This document shows positions 17,219-25,988 of a stretch of 64,000 bases of DNA, one piece after another. Numbering within the stretch: the stretch's first letter is position 1; each line of letters opens with the position of its first letter. The notes below the pieces were generated by a model. It did not search any database, was not told the DNA's origin, and saw nothing but the letters and a program-made list of their open reading frames with translations. The stretch covers positions 1 through 64,000 of the forward strand of contig NZ_PITQ01000013.1 of the NCBI RefSeq assembly GCF_002834385.1, read 5' to 3'. Both the position numbers and the translations under genes were made by a program. The DNA is from Rahnella sp. AA. GTDB taxonomy: Bacteria > Pseudomonadota > Gammaproteobacteria > Enterobacterales > Enterobacteriaceae.

Positions 17219-17842
17219 TCAAATGATGCTGAGATAACCCAGAAGAGCAGCCTCTATCCTGTCAATCAACTGTTCTTGTTGATCATCTCCGTGTCGGCCA
17301 GCGGCATCGGTAAGTGAACTTATGATGGCCATTATCTCAGAGGCAGCAATGTTTGCTGAGACTTTTCCTGACATAACCCCTACCTGCAAAAATTCGACTA
17401 ATTCAGCATGCATAGTCGCTTTGGTCCCTGATTTTGGCATTATTGCTGATAGCCGATGCTCCTCAAAATCGAGCAACATTGCCAGTACAGGTCTTCGTAA
17501 TTGGTAACGAACTGCGACTTCTATTAACTGGCGCAGCGCCTCACCTCGATCATCACGTAGCAGCACCTGTTTTGCTTCTTGCACGAGCTCAGTCATTTCC
17601 CGTTCAATAAGTGCAACGGTCACCGCATCCTTTGTCGGGAAGTATTGATAGAGAGAGCCAATACTGACGCCAGCACGCGCTGCGATTGCGTTCGTTGTGT
17701 ACCCCTTGAGTCCATGTTGTTCGAGAATGTGAGCAGCTCCCTCGATTATTGCCTCGACCGTATGCGTGGAACGTGATTGAGAGGGCATTTTACGTGGGTT
17801 TAAGCGACGAGTGGCTGCGGGTTTAGATTGCGAGTTGTTCAT
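17219..17842 (-). CDS. TetR/AcrR family transcriptional regulator
   Basis: This 207-residue regulator has an N-terminal basic stretch then the TetR helix-turn-helix (TTNAIAARAGVSIGSLYQYFPTKDAVTVALIE, about 44-75). It is divergent from an operon of an IMPase-like protein and an NmrA-like oxidoreductase. A 20-bp perfect palindrome (17841-17860) overlaps its own start codon, so it should repress itself and the divergent operon. The ligand is not predictable. Confidence 0.82.
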   Translation of the reverse strand: MNNSQSKPAATRRLNPRKMPSQSRSTHTVEAIIEGAAHILEQHGLKGYTTNAIAARAGVSIGSLYQYFPTKDAVTVALIEREMTELVQEAKQVLLRDDRGEALRQLIEVAVRYQLRRPVLAMLLDFEEHRLSAIMPKSGTKATMHAELVEFLQVGVMSGKVSANIAASEIMAIISSLTDAAGRHGDDQQEQLIDRIEAALLGYLSII

Positions 17843-17860
17843 ATGAGCTAATGCTCATAT
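17841..17860. promoter_or_regulatory. 20-bp palindrome overlapping the tetR start codon, operator candidate
   Basis: Arms ATATGAGC and GCTCATAT flank the centre TAAT. It lies between the divergent TetR gene (start 17842) and the IMPase-like gene (start 17918), where binding would block both promoters. Confidence 0.7.
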
Positions 17861-17917
17861 TATTTTCGCACTGAGTCAAGCGCAATTCTTTCGCCTCATA
17901 AACCGATGAAGGTATCC

Positions 17918-18742
17918 ATGACATCTCTAAATCATTCAGCCGAAAAAAAAGCCAATGACGCGCATTTATTGAGGCTTGTCACTTCAGTCGTGCAGTCAGC
18001 CGGCATGGCGTTAAAACAGAGCTTTAGCGCGGACAATCGCCCTAAAGACAGAGAAGATATTGCCAAGAAGATTGCTTCTATCGATGTTATCTCACTCGAT
18101 ATTTTACGAAAGTCACTATCAGTTGCCCTTCCTCACGCTCAATGGGTTGAAGATGAGGAGGGTACTGGTACGTTACCTGCGGGGGAATGGTGGGTTACAG
18201 ACCCCGTTGAGGGAGCGATAAACTTTATACATGGTTTACAGGACTGGGGGATAACGGTGACGTTGGTTCGAGATAATGAAATAGTTCTGACTGCGGTGCA
18301 TTTGCCGATGAGTGACGATACTTACACTGCTTTGCGCGGTGAGGGTGCATGGCTTAATGACCGACGCCTGCAGACGTCAACCAAGACCCATTTAAACGCC
18401 GCGATGGTTGGCACTGGCCAAGCAATGCCTAATGAGAGCGACGACACATACCGTCGCATGGGAATGTCATTGGTCGCAATGCTGAAAGCTGCGTTGGTGG
18501 TACATGTATCGGTGCCAGCCACGTTACAACTGATTCAGGTTGCTGCGGGCAGTCAGGATATATTTTGGCAATACAGCCAAGTGCGGTCTGGCTTACTGGC
18601 CGGTGCATTATTGGTATCTGAAGCCGGTGGGGAAGTCACTGATCTACAGGGTGCACCATGGCATTTGGGCAGCAATAGTTTTCTGGCCAGCACATCGTCA
18701 CTTGTAGAACAAGCAGCTGCGGTTCTCACATCAATTACCTAA
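17918..18742 (+). CDS. Inositol monophosphatase-like protein with altered metal-site motifs
   Basis: The fold is recognisable from WVTDPVEGAINF and LVSEAGGEV, the two IMPase signatures, and from overall length (274 aa from the preferred ATG at 17918, which has AAGG 5 nt upstream; an in-frame ATG at 17906 also exists). Classical IMPases have DPxDGTxNF and WDxAA before the EAGG segment. Here the second Asp is Glu, the Thr is Ala, and the WD pair is replaced by SG/LL residues. The Li-sensitive phosphatase metal site is therefore altered. It may be a divergent subfamily with another activity. It is first in an operon with the NmrA-like gene (23-nt gap), under a divergent TetR. Confidence 0.65.
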   Translation: MTSLNHSAEKKANDAHLLRLVTSVVQSAGMALKQSFSADNRPKDREDIAKKIASIDVISLDILRKSLSVALPHAQWVEDEEGTGTLPAGEWWVTDPVEGAINFIHGLQDWGITVTLVRDNEIVLTAVHLPMSDDTYTALRGEGAWLNDRRLQTSTKTHLNAAMVGTGQAMPNESDDTYRRMGMSLVAMLKAALVVHVSVPATLQLIQVAAGSQDIFWQYSQVRSGLLAGALLVSEAGGEVTDLQGAPWHLGSNSFLASTSSLVEQAAAVLTSIT

Positions 18743-18765
18743 AAGTATCACTTTAAGGAATACGT

Positions 18766-19386
18766 ATGAAACTTGCTATTTTTGGCGCATCAGGCGCGAC
18801 CGGCCGCCATTTGGTCAATCAAGCTCTTTCCTCGGGGCATTATATTACGGCCATGGTGCGCACCCTGGACAGTTTGCAGATTAATAACGTTGGCCTGAAG
18901 CTCATCGTCGGTGAACTTTCTAATTCGGTCATCGTAGAATCTGTCATACGAGACGCAGATGCCGTTATTAGCGTGCTAGGTGCACGTAAAGGCAAAGCTC
19001 AAAAAATTTGTACTGATGGAACCAGAAAAATCATATCTGCGATGCAAAATGTTGGTGTAAAACGCCTTATTGCTTTAAGCGCCTATGGGGCGTCGGAAAC
19101 ACACAACGCCTCTTTATTTATCCGTTTTGTGCGCAGCATAATAAGCGAAAAGATGCGTGATAAGGATTACATGGAAGATTTAGTGAGAGCGAGTAATACC
19201 GACTGGACGTTGATACGGCCCCCAATGCTGACGAACGGCGATGCTAGCAACAATTATCGTTCAGGTATTGATTTGAGGCCGGGTATAACAGCAAGAATAT
19301 CGCGTGCCGGTCTAGCCTCATTTATTCTTCAAACTGTAGTGAGTGGAAGTTATATCCATGAGGCTGCGATAGTTTTTAAAGAATAA
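18766..19386 (+). CDS. NmrA-like NAD(P)-binding oxidoreductase
   Basis: The 206-residue protein begins with MKLAIFGASGATGRHLVNQA, the GxxGxxG Rossmann motif of atypical short-chain dehydrogenases (NmrA/NAD(P)H-binding). It has the conserved ADAVISVLGA and RLIALSAYGA segments, but no YxxxK catalytic pair in the normal place. It probably uses NADPH to reduce a quinone or enone, or acts as a redox sensor. AAGGAATACGT is a good ribosome site. It follows the IMPase-like gene by 23 nt and shares its TetR control. Confidence 0.72.
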   Translation: MKLAIFGASGATGRHLVNQALSSGHYITAMVRTLDSLQINNVGLKLIVGELSNSVIVESVIRDADAVISVLGARKGKAQKICTDGTRKIISAMQNVGVKRLIALSAYGASETHNASLFIRFVRSIISEKMRDKDYMEDLVRASNTDWTLIRPPMLTNGDASNNYRSGIDLRPGITARISRAGLASFILQTVVSGSYIHEAAIVFKE

Positions 19387-19749
19387 CAGGAGAACGTCAA
19401 AAATATAATGATTTTATCAAGGCTATGGTCTCCAAGATGTTGAATGTAATTAAGAATATTACCATCTGAATAACCACTAAATAATAACACTTAGTGCGAA
19501 TAACCATTTCAATGATTTTAATAACGTAGTGTTTTTTTGGATTGCATTTTAAAAATATGTTGAAGGTTTAAATTCGGGTGCGAGGGTTAACTTACTATCA
19601 ACCATTATACAGCTGTTAAAAATTTTTATTATTGCCGAAATACCCTTCTGTTAAGGATAACGTAGGTCGACCTAATTAACTCATAGCGCTAAGAGGATTC
19701 AGTATCTAGTGAGTATTTATGTTCAACAACGTCATGTGAAGTTTAAAAA
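19387..19749. other. Intergenic stretch between convergent genes, nothing recognised
   Basis: This is 363 bp of AT-rich DNA between the NmrA-like gene and the next TetR gene. It contains a 10-bp palindrome AGGTCGACCT near 19666 and no coding frame, RNA gene or IS remnant that I can support. Confidence 0.4.
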
Positions 19750-20376
19750 CTACTCCACAATATTCAGGTAGGCGATGCACATCACTGCCAATTGTTTGCA
19801 TATAGCATCTCCTTTATCACTAGGAATTTCACGTTCAAACACACTGCGCACAGTACCGAAAATTGTGCTGAGAAGAGTAAGCGTCACGATTGGCAGATTG
19901 GTAAAAGATGCATTAGAAGCACTCTTGAGCATCGTCGCTGTAGCAATATCTATGCGCTTCGCGAAGGCCGTAATCAAAGGTTGATTGTCGAGTTCTGCAA
20001 CAGATTGATAAAGCGCACGCGTGACTTCAGGCCTTTCTGTTTTAGCGCACCAGTACGTCATGACAAGAGAATCCACCATTTTCTCAATGGCTGCACCGTG
20101 TTGTGCTTCGCAGGCCGCTTCGATTTTCTCTGCCAGCCTTACCAGGTAACGTTCATTCAAGGCGTAGAATAACGCCTGTTTGTGCGGAAAATACTGGTAC
20201 ATGCTGCCAACGGACACACCGGCCCGGTCGGCTACACGAGTCGTCGTTAATCGGCGCGGACCATCACTTACCAAAACCTGAATGGTTGCCTCAAAAATGG
20301 CGTTCACCGTAACTAGCGCACGCTTCTGCCGTGGCTGTTTACGGGGGGTAAGGCTTATATGTGAGGATGTGGGCAT
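19750..20376 (-). CDS. TetR/AcrR family transcriptional regulator
   Basis: The 208-residue protein has the helix-turn-helix TTTRVADRAGVSVGSMYQYFPHKQALFYAL (about 43-72), closely like the TetR at 17219, suggesting duplication of regulators. It is divergent from an SDR gene at 20457, 80 bp away. The intergenic region contains the 8-bp palindrome GAAGCTTC (20398-20405) as a weak operator candidate. It probably represses the SDR. Confidence 0.8.
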   Translation of the reverse strand: MPTSSHISLTPRKQPRQKRALVTVNAIFEATIQVLVSDGPRRLTTTRVADRAGVSVGSMYQYFPHKQALFYALNERYLVRLAEKIEAACEAQHGAAIEKMVDSLVMTYWCAKTERPEVTRALYQSVAELDNQPLITAFAKRIDIATATMLKSASNASFTNLPIVTLTLLSTIFGTVRSVFEREIPSDKGDAICKQLAVMCIAYLNIVE

Positions 20377-20456
20377 ATGCGAATTCTTAAACTGAAGGAA
20401 GCTTCATATACTAATGGAAATTATCAATTTAAAACAATCAATTTAGAGGTGTTTAT

Positions 20457-21188
20457 ATGACACAAAAACGCATTGCATTTATTACCGGCGCAAATAAAGG
20501 TATTGGATTGGAAATAGCCCGTCAGCTGTTGGAGGCTGGAGTGAATGTCATCATCGGTGCCCGGGATGCCAGTCGTGCCGCAGCGGCAATAGAGGGACTG
20601 GCAGCTCAAGGTTTAAACGCACAGTTGCTGTCTATTGACCTGAACGACCACTCAAGCATTACAGCGGCAGCAGTGGCAATTGAGGCTGATTATGGTCATC
20701 TCGATATCTTGGTCAACAATGCCGGAATTGTCGATTCTGCTGATGGGCCGCCGAGCATATCATCCCCCGACTCAGTACGGCGTATTATGGAAACCAATTT
20801 CATTGGAACGCTGGCTGTCACGCAAGCACTGCTACCACTATTGCGCAAAGCGCCTGCCGCGCGTATCGTGAATTTGTCCAGCTCTCTCGGCTCGTTGACG
20901 GTCAATAGTGACTCAACTTCCCCCTACTACGATGCCCGCCTGATCGGTTATAACGCATCGAAAGCCGCGGTGAATATGCTGACGGTACAGTTAGCCCAGG
21001 AGTTACGCGATACTTCTATTGTCGTTAACTCTGTGAGCCCGGGATATGTCAAAACTGATTTGACTGGGCATAATGGATTTCTTACTCCAGAAGAAGGGGC
21101 ACGGCTACCTGTGCAATACGCATTACTCCCAGAGAGTGATGCTGTTAGTGGCACATTTGTTGAAGCGAGTGGAACTACACCCTGGTAA
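20457..21188 (+). CDS. SDR family oxidoreductase (carbonyl reductase-like)
   Basis: This 243-residue classical short-chain dehydrogenase has the cofactor motif TGANKGIG, NNAG, the catalytic Ser in IVNLSSSLGS and the YNASKAA pair (Y-x3-K). The phrase RIAFITGANKGIGLEIARQL resembles eukaryotic-type and bacterial carbonyl reductases, which reduce aldehydes and ketones with NADPH. It has a strong GAGGTG ribosome site. It is controlled most likely by the divergent TetR gene. Confidence 0.8.
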   Translation: MTQKRIAFITGANKGIGLEIARQLLEAGVNVIIGARDASRAAAAIEGLAAQGLNAQLLSIDLNDHSSITAAAVAIEADYGHLDILVNNAGIVDSADGPPSISSPDSVRRIMETNFIGTLAVTQALLPLLRKAPAARIVNLSSSLGSLTVNSDSTSPYYDARLIGYNASKAAVNMLTVQLAQELRDTSIVVNSVSPGYVKTDLTGHNGFLTPEEGARLPVQYALLPESDAVSGTFVEASGTTPW

Positions 21189-21383
21189 GTTGGGTGCACT
21201 AAATCGGTGATGTTTTGAAAGAATACTGGCTGCTTATAAGGGCCAGTTTTTCATTAGCCGGCTGGCAAGCCAACTTAAATTTAGAGGGTTAAACAAGGGT
21301 GTCAGGCAAAAATTACCGCCAGCAGAAATGTCGGGTAGCATGCCCCTATTTAAATTTGTGGATGCACAAAGAAACTTTTTAAT

Positions 21384-22034
21384 TCAGTAAGTTAAACCTT
21401 TATTAAAAGCTATAATTAACGTTTTCATTACGTGTTGCAGTGGCCGTTCCATATTCAGACCTGCACGGGCAGCTTCAGCAACTAATGCAGGATGGACAAA
21501 TATGGTTACCGCATCACGTACAACACTTGCTGCAATCTCAGCATTCTCAATTTTAAACTCACCACTATTTATGCCTTGCTGAATAATTTGTTGAATGAGG
21601 CCCGTCATTCTGTGCGTATAAGATATGACAATGTCTGGACGCTCAGTTACAACACGTTTGTACAATGTGAATAGTTCAGGGTCTTCAGCGTATCGCCTGA
21701 CCTTAAAGTGATTCAGTGCAGCTACAAATTCTGTAAGGCGGATAGCTGCTGGACTATCGTCATTGCAGTAGGCTGATACCAGTAATTGCTCATGAGTCAT
21801 CGTTGATAATACCAGAGCATCAAATACATCTGCCTTAGACTTAAAATGGCGATAAATGGTGGTATGGGAAGTGCCTAACGCTCGCGCAATATCGACAATG
21901 TTTGTTTTGGACTCCCCAAAACGACGAATCTGTACGCGAGCAGCTTCCAGAATTTTCATAGGCGAAATTGCATCATCCTTACCTTCTGCGTTTGTAATAC
22001 CCACACGTATTCCTTCTGAAAAAAAAGACCTCAA
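21384..22034 (-). CDS. TetR/AcrR family transcriptional regulator
   Basis: The 216-residue protein has its helix-turn-helix at about 42-72 (NIVDIARALGTSHTTIYRHFKSKADVFDAL) and a C-terminal domain with an R-W-like YRHF, YTHRMTGLIQQII pattern common in the TetR group near oxidoreductases. It is divergent from the epimerase/dehydratase gene at 22202. No clean operator palindrome stands out in the 167-bp gap. Confidence 0.8.
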   Translation of the reverse strand: MRSFFSEGIRVGITNAEGKDDAISPMKILEAARVQIRRFGESKTNIVDIARALGTSHTTIYRHFKSKADVFDALVLSTMTHEQLLVSAYCNDDSPAAIRLTEFVAALNHFKVRRYAEDPELFTLYKRVVTERPDIVISYTHRMTGLIQQIIQQGINSGEFKIENAEIAASVVRDAVTIFVHPALVAEAARAGLNMERPLQHVMKTLIIAFNKGLTY

Positions 22035-22201
22035 TCTACATGATTATAATAAACAAGAGGTTGGGAAACTCCCATATATGCAATTTAGTATACAGGATCT
22101 GTAATCGCGCGCCATAGGAACAAAAAACATAAAATGTTCGTTGTATTTTGTTTGGCGTCGGGGCATATTGTTTTAAACCTTCTGAGGCAGTGGATGAAAA
22201 C

Positions 22202-23185
22202 ATGACTATTGAACGCACGGCATTTGTTACCGGTGGAACAGGTTTTGTAGGCTCAAGATTGATAATGGAGTTGGTACGAAATGGGTGGAAGGTCAATGCT
22301 CTGGCAAGAAGTAGCGCTGCATGCAAAGCCCTGCAACTAATGGGCGCAACGCCAGTAAAGGGCGAACTCAATACATTAAACGCGCTGGAACAAGGGATGA
22401 AAGGCTCAGAAATAGTCTTTCACATAGCAGCGCATTTTAAGCTATGGGGTAGACGTGAGGAGTTTGAACGTATCAATATTGGCGGTACACAAGCAGTGGT
22501 TGATGCTGCCACTATGACTCCCTCGGTAAAAAAAATCGTGTATGTCAGTGCCGCTGCCGTCATCCTGGGTGATCCTCAGCCAATGTTGGACGTGGATGAA
22601 AATCAACCGAAACAAAGCCGCTCATTTGCTCCTTACAGTTCATCGAAAGCCAAAGCTGAGCAACTTTTGCTTGCGGCGAATAACAAACGTCCAGAGTTTG
22701 AAACGATAGCTATTCGCCCTCCTCTTATATGGGGAGCTGGAATGCCTATGCTTAAACAGATGGCTGCAACGGTTAAGGCCGGGCAATGGCAGTGGATTGA
22801 TGGAGGAAATCAGTCAATGTCCACATGTCATGTGGATAATCTTGTTTCAGCACTCTTACTTACAGCCGATAAAGGTACTGGTGGTGAAGCTTACTTTATA
22901 ACGGATGAAAAAACAGGCACGCTTAAAGGCATTATTAGTGAATTACTTAATACATGTGGCATCACCGTTAAGGATAAATCCGTTTCGTTCAGAGCAGCCT
23001 GGCTGCTGGCCGGACTAATGGGCATGACATGGCGGATTTTAAGACTAAAAGGCGAACCGCCTCTAACGCGACAAATGCTGCAGCTGATAGGGAAGACACT
23101 TACTCTCAATACAGCTAAGGCAAGGCGAGAATTAGGGTACGCACCGGTAAAAAGCTGGGCTGAAGGCATCCGTGAAATGAAATAA
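22202..23185 (+). CDS. NAD-dependent epimerase/dehydratase family oxidoreductase
   Basis: The frame is open from 22148, but the ATG at 22202 gives MTIERTAFVTGGTGFVGSRL with the TGGTGFVG cofactor motif at the right place (327 aa). An extended-SDR catalytic YSSSKAK is present, and C-terminal features resemble 3-beta-hydroxysteroid dehydrogenase and dihydroflavonol reductase-like enzymes. It probably reduces or oxidises a carbonyl or alcohol on a small hydrophobic substrate with NAD(P). The divergent TetR at 21384 is the likely regulator. Confidence 0.75.
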   Translation: MTIERTAFVTGGTGFVGSRLIMELVRNGWKVNALARSSAACKALQLMGATPVKGELNTLNALEQGMKGSEIVFHIAAHFKLWGRREEFERINIGGTQAVVDAATMTPSVKKIVYVSAAAVILGDPQPMLDVDENQPKQSRSFAPYSSSKAKAEQLLLAANNKRPEFETIAIRPPLIWGAGMPMLKQMAATVKAGQWQWIDGGNQSMSTCHVDNLVSALLLTADKGTGGEAYFITDEKTGTLKGIISELLNTCGITVKDKSVSFRAAWLLAGLMGMTWRILRLKGEPPLTRQMLQLIGKTLTLNTAKARRELGYAPVKSWAEGIREMK

Positions 23186-23350
23186 AACGAATAGTAGGAT
23201 ATTTTCAGCTTTCCAAGAAGACCCCTATCTCATCGCTTGCATTTGCTCTCTTGCATTCACCGTGATGATACCAACGAATTTTACTGCAGGCATTAAGTAG
23301 CCCCATTTATTTACTGCTCCGGAAATAAATTTATCAATTTAGTCGTGTTA

Positions 23351-23467
23351 GGGGTCAGTTTGGATATCGAAAATTATTGTACGTTAAGGTTATTTTTTGT
23401 ACCTCTGAGCTATGTAAAGCTTGACTACTTTGACAGGCAGCTTTGAGCGAAGAGCGGATATATTTAT
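23351..23467. repeat. 119-bp direct repeat, copy B
   Basis: This is the second copy of the segment at 14974-15092, same orientation. It shares GGGGTCAGTTTGGATATCG and the terminal GAGCGA hairpin, with a few substitutions and indels. It lies just before a truncated AraC gene. Confidence 0.7.
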
Positions 23468-23520
23468 AGATAAGAACAGACCTGGATTCTCTGAAGCAAT
23501 CATATCCATTTCAGCTACGC

Positions 23521-23898
23521 GTGGGAATGATGTTATCCAGACCTGCATTACGCCATATACACAGTGACTATTCGCTCAGTCTGGATGTAGGTTTACTTGC
23601 ACGCGAAGCGAGAATGGGTATTCCTACGTTCCATGCTCACTTTAAAGCGGTAACCGGGACTTCTCCCATTCAATACGTAAAATCAGTACGCCTGCACCAG
23701 GCTCGACTTCTCATGATCCGCGATAATCTTACAGCTGCCGCTGCAGCGTTAAGAGTCGGTTATGAAAGCCCGTCTCAGTTTAACCGGGAATTCAGACGTA
23801 CTTTCGGGCGTAGTCCCGCAAGGGAGGCAAGGGAAATGAAGACGGCCTTTGCACTGTTGCCGGCTGTGAAGCTGGAAAGTATTTCCTCAACACACTGA
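23521..23898 (+). pseudogene. AraC-family regulator, C-terminal DNA-binding domain only (5' truncated)
   Basis: The 125 residues make a complete AraC tandem helix-turn-helix domain (SLDVGLLAREARMGIPTFHAHFKAVTG, then AAALRVGYESPSQFNREFRRTFGRSP). The N-terminal sensor domain of about 170 residues is missing; an in-frame TAG lies at 23467-23469. The truncation point coincides with the end of direct repeat copy B, so the repeat, or the event that made it, probably removed the 5' half. A short protein could still be made. Confidence 0.65.
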
Positions 23899-23994
23899 AT
23901 ATTGAGAAAAAAGAAAAATCTATTGGCGCTAAACGTGAGTTATCACTCCCTCAAACTAGCCGCGTTTCATTAATAACTCGTTATCTTTGTCATA

Positions 23995-24056
23995 TCCGCT
24001 TCTGGTACGGAGCAGACATGTACAATCGGCAAAGTCCGCTGTGAGGGAGAAGAGGA
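23995..24056. repeat. Paired-hairpin intergenic repeat (TGGTAC/GAGGGA loops)
   Basis: TCCGCTTC with loop TGGTAC, then about 25 bp on TCCGCTGT with loop GAGGGA, is the same two-hairpin layout as 16675-16738 and 49728-49792, with degraded stems. The rest of 23899-24306 holds nothing else that I recognise. Confidence 0.45.
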
Positions 24057-24306
24057 TAGTCACCAGAAGCTGCCTGCAATAAGCGTTGTATTCGCAAAAT
24101 AAAGTTTTTGATTGCCTCAGGTAATAAACAATTTGGATATGCTGTTTTATATCGCCAAAATTTTTCTGGCGAGTAGAAGATAGCGTCATTTGGCATATTT
24201 ACGACCACGCTCAGGCGCTGAAACTTCTCATCAGCCTCACGTAATGTTAATCAACGCCTGGCTGATCAAGCCAGGCTAACAGAATGCTATATGATTCCAG
24301 ATTTAT

Positions 24307-25770
24307 TTAGTCACTTTTACAGTCAACATCACTGATATTTTCACCACGGATGATTTTTCCGTAGATTTCCGCACTGAGTTTTGGTGTGCGCTTCTGGGTA
24401 TCATAGTCCACGTATATCATGCCAAAGCGGCTTTTATAGCCACTCAACCATTCCAGATTGTCATGACTGGACCAGACGTGATAACCCTGAACATTAGCCC
24501 CCCTTGCAATCGACTCCCTCATTGCATGGATGTGGTCTACCAGATACAGGCAGCGGTTTACATCGTTCACTTTTCCATTCGTCAACTGATCTTCCCCCTC
24601 AAACCCTGCACCATTTTCTGTAATGATGACCGGTGGATTGCCGTACTCATCACGCACGCGCTCAAGCAGGGCGGAAAACTGATCGGGTCTTACTGCGCCA
24701 TTGAAGGCGAGCTTTTCATTTTTCGGGAAGATTATTTCGGGCGAATAGACTTCTGAAGCATTTTTCTGATGGCGAATAAAGAAAGGCGCATAGTAATTAA
24801 TGCCCAGAAAACCCAAGCCCGCATCATGAATGCGTTCTGCATCTCCGGGCTGGACGTCAATATTCAGGTGTCGGTCTGCTGCCAGCTTGAGTACATCGGC
24901 CGGATAGCTTCCTTTGTACATGGCATCAAGGAACCAGCGATTAAGAATGCCGTCAACAAGTCTGGCATCAGCTTTGTCTTTATCTGATGCGTTCTCTGTC
25001 GTCAGTACCGGGAAAAATGGCAGAGCAATTCCTAGCCGGCCTTTGTAGCCTTTTGCCTTAAAACTCTCCGCTGCTGCTGCGGAGGCCAGCAGAATATGGT
25101 TATAGGACTTCAGGGAAGTTTCGAGATAGGGACCAGCAGGAACAATAGGAGGGAGTGTAAGCTCCTCACCTTTCAGCCGCTTCTCGGCCATGATTTTTGT
25201 TGCAACTTCAACGGTTGGTTCATTAATCAGTACAAACTGGTCAACCTGATCGGAGAAGTTAGCAAAGATAACTTCAGCATAACGTTGAAACCATTCCACC
25301 GACTCCCGGTTTTCCCATCCCCCCGCAGCAGACAGCGACTCAGGCATATCCCAGTGGTAAAGAGTTACCAGAGGCTTTATTCCAGCAGCCTTTAAGTCGG
25401 TAATAAACTGCCGATAGTGCGCAACTGCCCTCAGATTTACGGGCCCCTGCCCGTCCGGGATAATACGTGTCCAGGCGATAGAGAAGCGGTAGCTGTTCAG
25501 CCCGAGCTCTTTAAACAGCTGGATATCTTTTAGGTACTGATCACGGTCGTAAAAGTTAATCGCAACGCTCCCCGATATGCCGGGGCCGGCCAGGTGCTTC
25601 TCATCAAGATAGTAATCCCATACAGACCGGCCTTTACCGTCTTTATTTGTTGCTCCCTCAACCTGATAGGCAGCAGAAGCCGCCCCCCACAGAAAATTAT
25701 CAGGAACGTCAGCTGCAGTGGCCATGTTCATCACTGCAGTCATACTTAACGCCAGCATTCCGTTTTTCAT
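24307..25770 (-). CDS. Secreted GH1 beta-glucosidase
   Basis: The 487-residue glycoside hydrolase family 1 enzyme has an N-terminal signal peptide (about residues 1-20, cleaved near ATA-AD). The acid/base Glu is E184 in INEPT and the nucleophile E385 in ITENGAG, so it should be an active retaining beta-glucosidase. NFLWGAASAAYQVEGA and RFSIAWTRI are classic GH1 blocks. Most enterobacterial GH1 enzymes are cytoplasmic 6-phospho-beta-glucosidases; export to the periplasm suggests action on unphosphorylated beta-glucosides. A 28-bp palindrome 90 bp upstream (25860-25887) matches the operator of the neighbouring hydrolase-tetR operon. Confidence 0.85.
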   Translation of the reverse strand: MKNGMLALSMTAVMNMATAADVPDNFLWGAASAAYQVEGATNKDGKGRSVWDYYLDEKHLAGPGISGSVAINFYDRDQYLKDIQLFKELGLNSYRFSIAWTRIIPDGQGPVNLRAVAHYRQFITDLKAAGIKPLVTLYHWDMPESLSAAGGWENRESVEWFQRYAEVIFANFSDQVDQFVLINEPTVEVATKIMAEKRLKGEELTLPPIVPAGPYLETSLKSYNHILLASAAAAESFKAKGYKGRLGIALPFFPVLTTENASDKDKADARLVDGILNRWFLDAMYKGSYPADVLKLAADRHLNIDVQPGDAERIHDAGLGFLGINYYAPFFIRHQKNASEVYSPEIIFPKNEKLAFNGAVRPDQFSALLERVRDEYGNPPVIITENGAGFEGEDQLTNGKVNDVNRCLYLVDHIHAMRESIARGANVQGYHVWSSHDNLEWLSGYKSRFGMIYVDYDTQKRTPKLSAEIYGKIIRGENISDVDCKSD

Positions 25771-25859
25771 CGCTTACTCCTCTTTTGACATAATCAGGCT
25801 AACGAAAAATTTTATGATGGCCCGACAAGTAAAACAGGGACGGGCATCATGTATAGCAG

Positions 25860-25887
25860 CAATATATCATCAACCGATGATATATTG
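25860..25887. promoter_or_regulatory. 28-bp palindrome, TetR operator candidate for the GH1 gene
   Basis: Two perfect 12-bp arms (left arm CAATATATCATC) flank the 4-bp centre AACC, 90 bp upstream of the GH1 start. On the minus strand the core reads TCATCGGTTGATGA, which differs at one position from the core of the palindrome at 28683-28704. Both are probably bound by the TetR at 25989. Confidence 0.72.
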
Positions 25888-25988
25888 CGTGGGCGTTTTC
25901 TTTTTACGGGTTTGCCTGCATACATCGCCGGTCTCTTTGAGACGCCACCTGCTAAAAGCATGACGCACTTATGCGACAGGTCAGTGGT

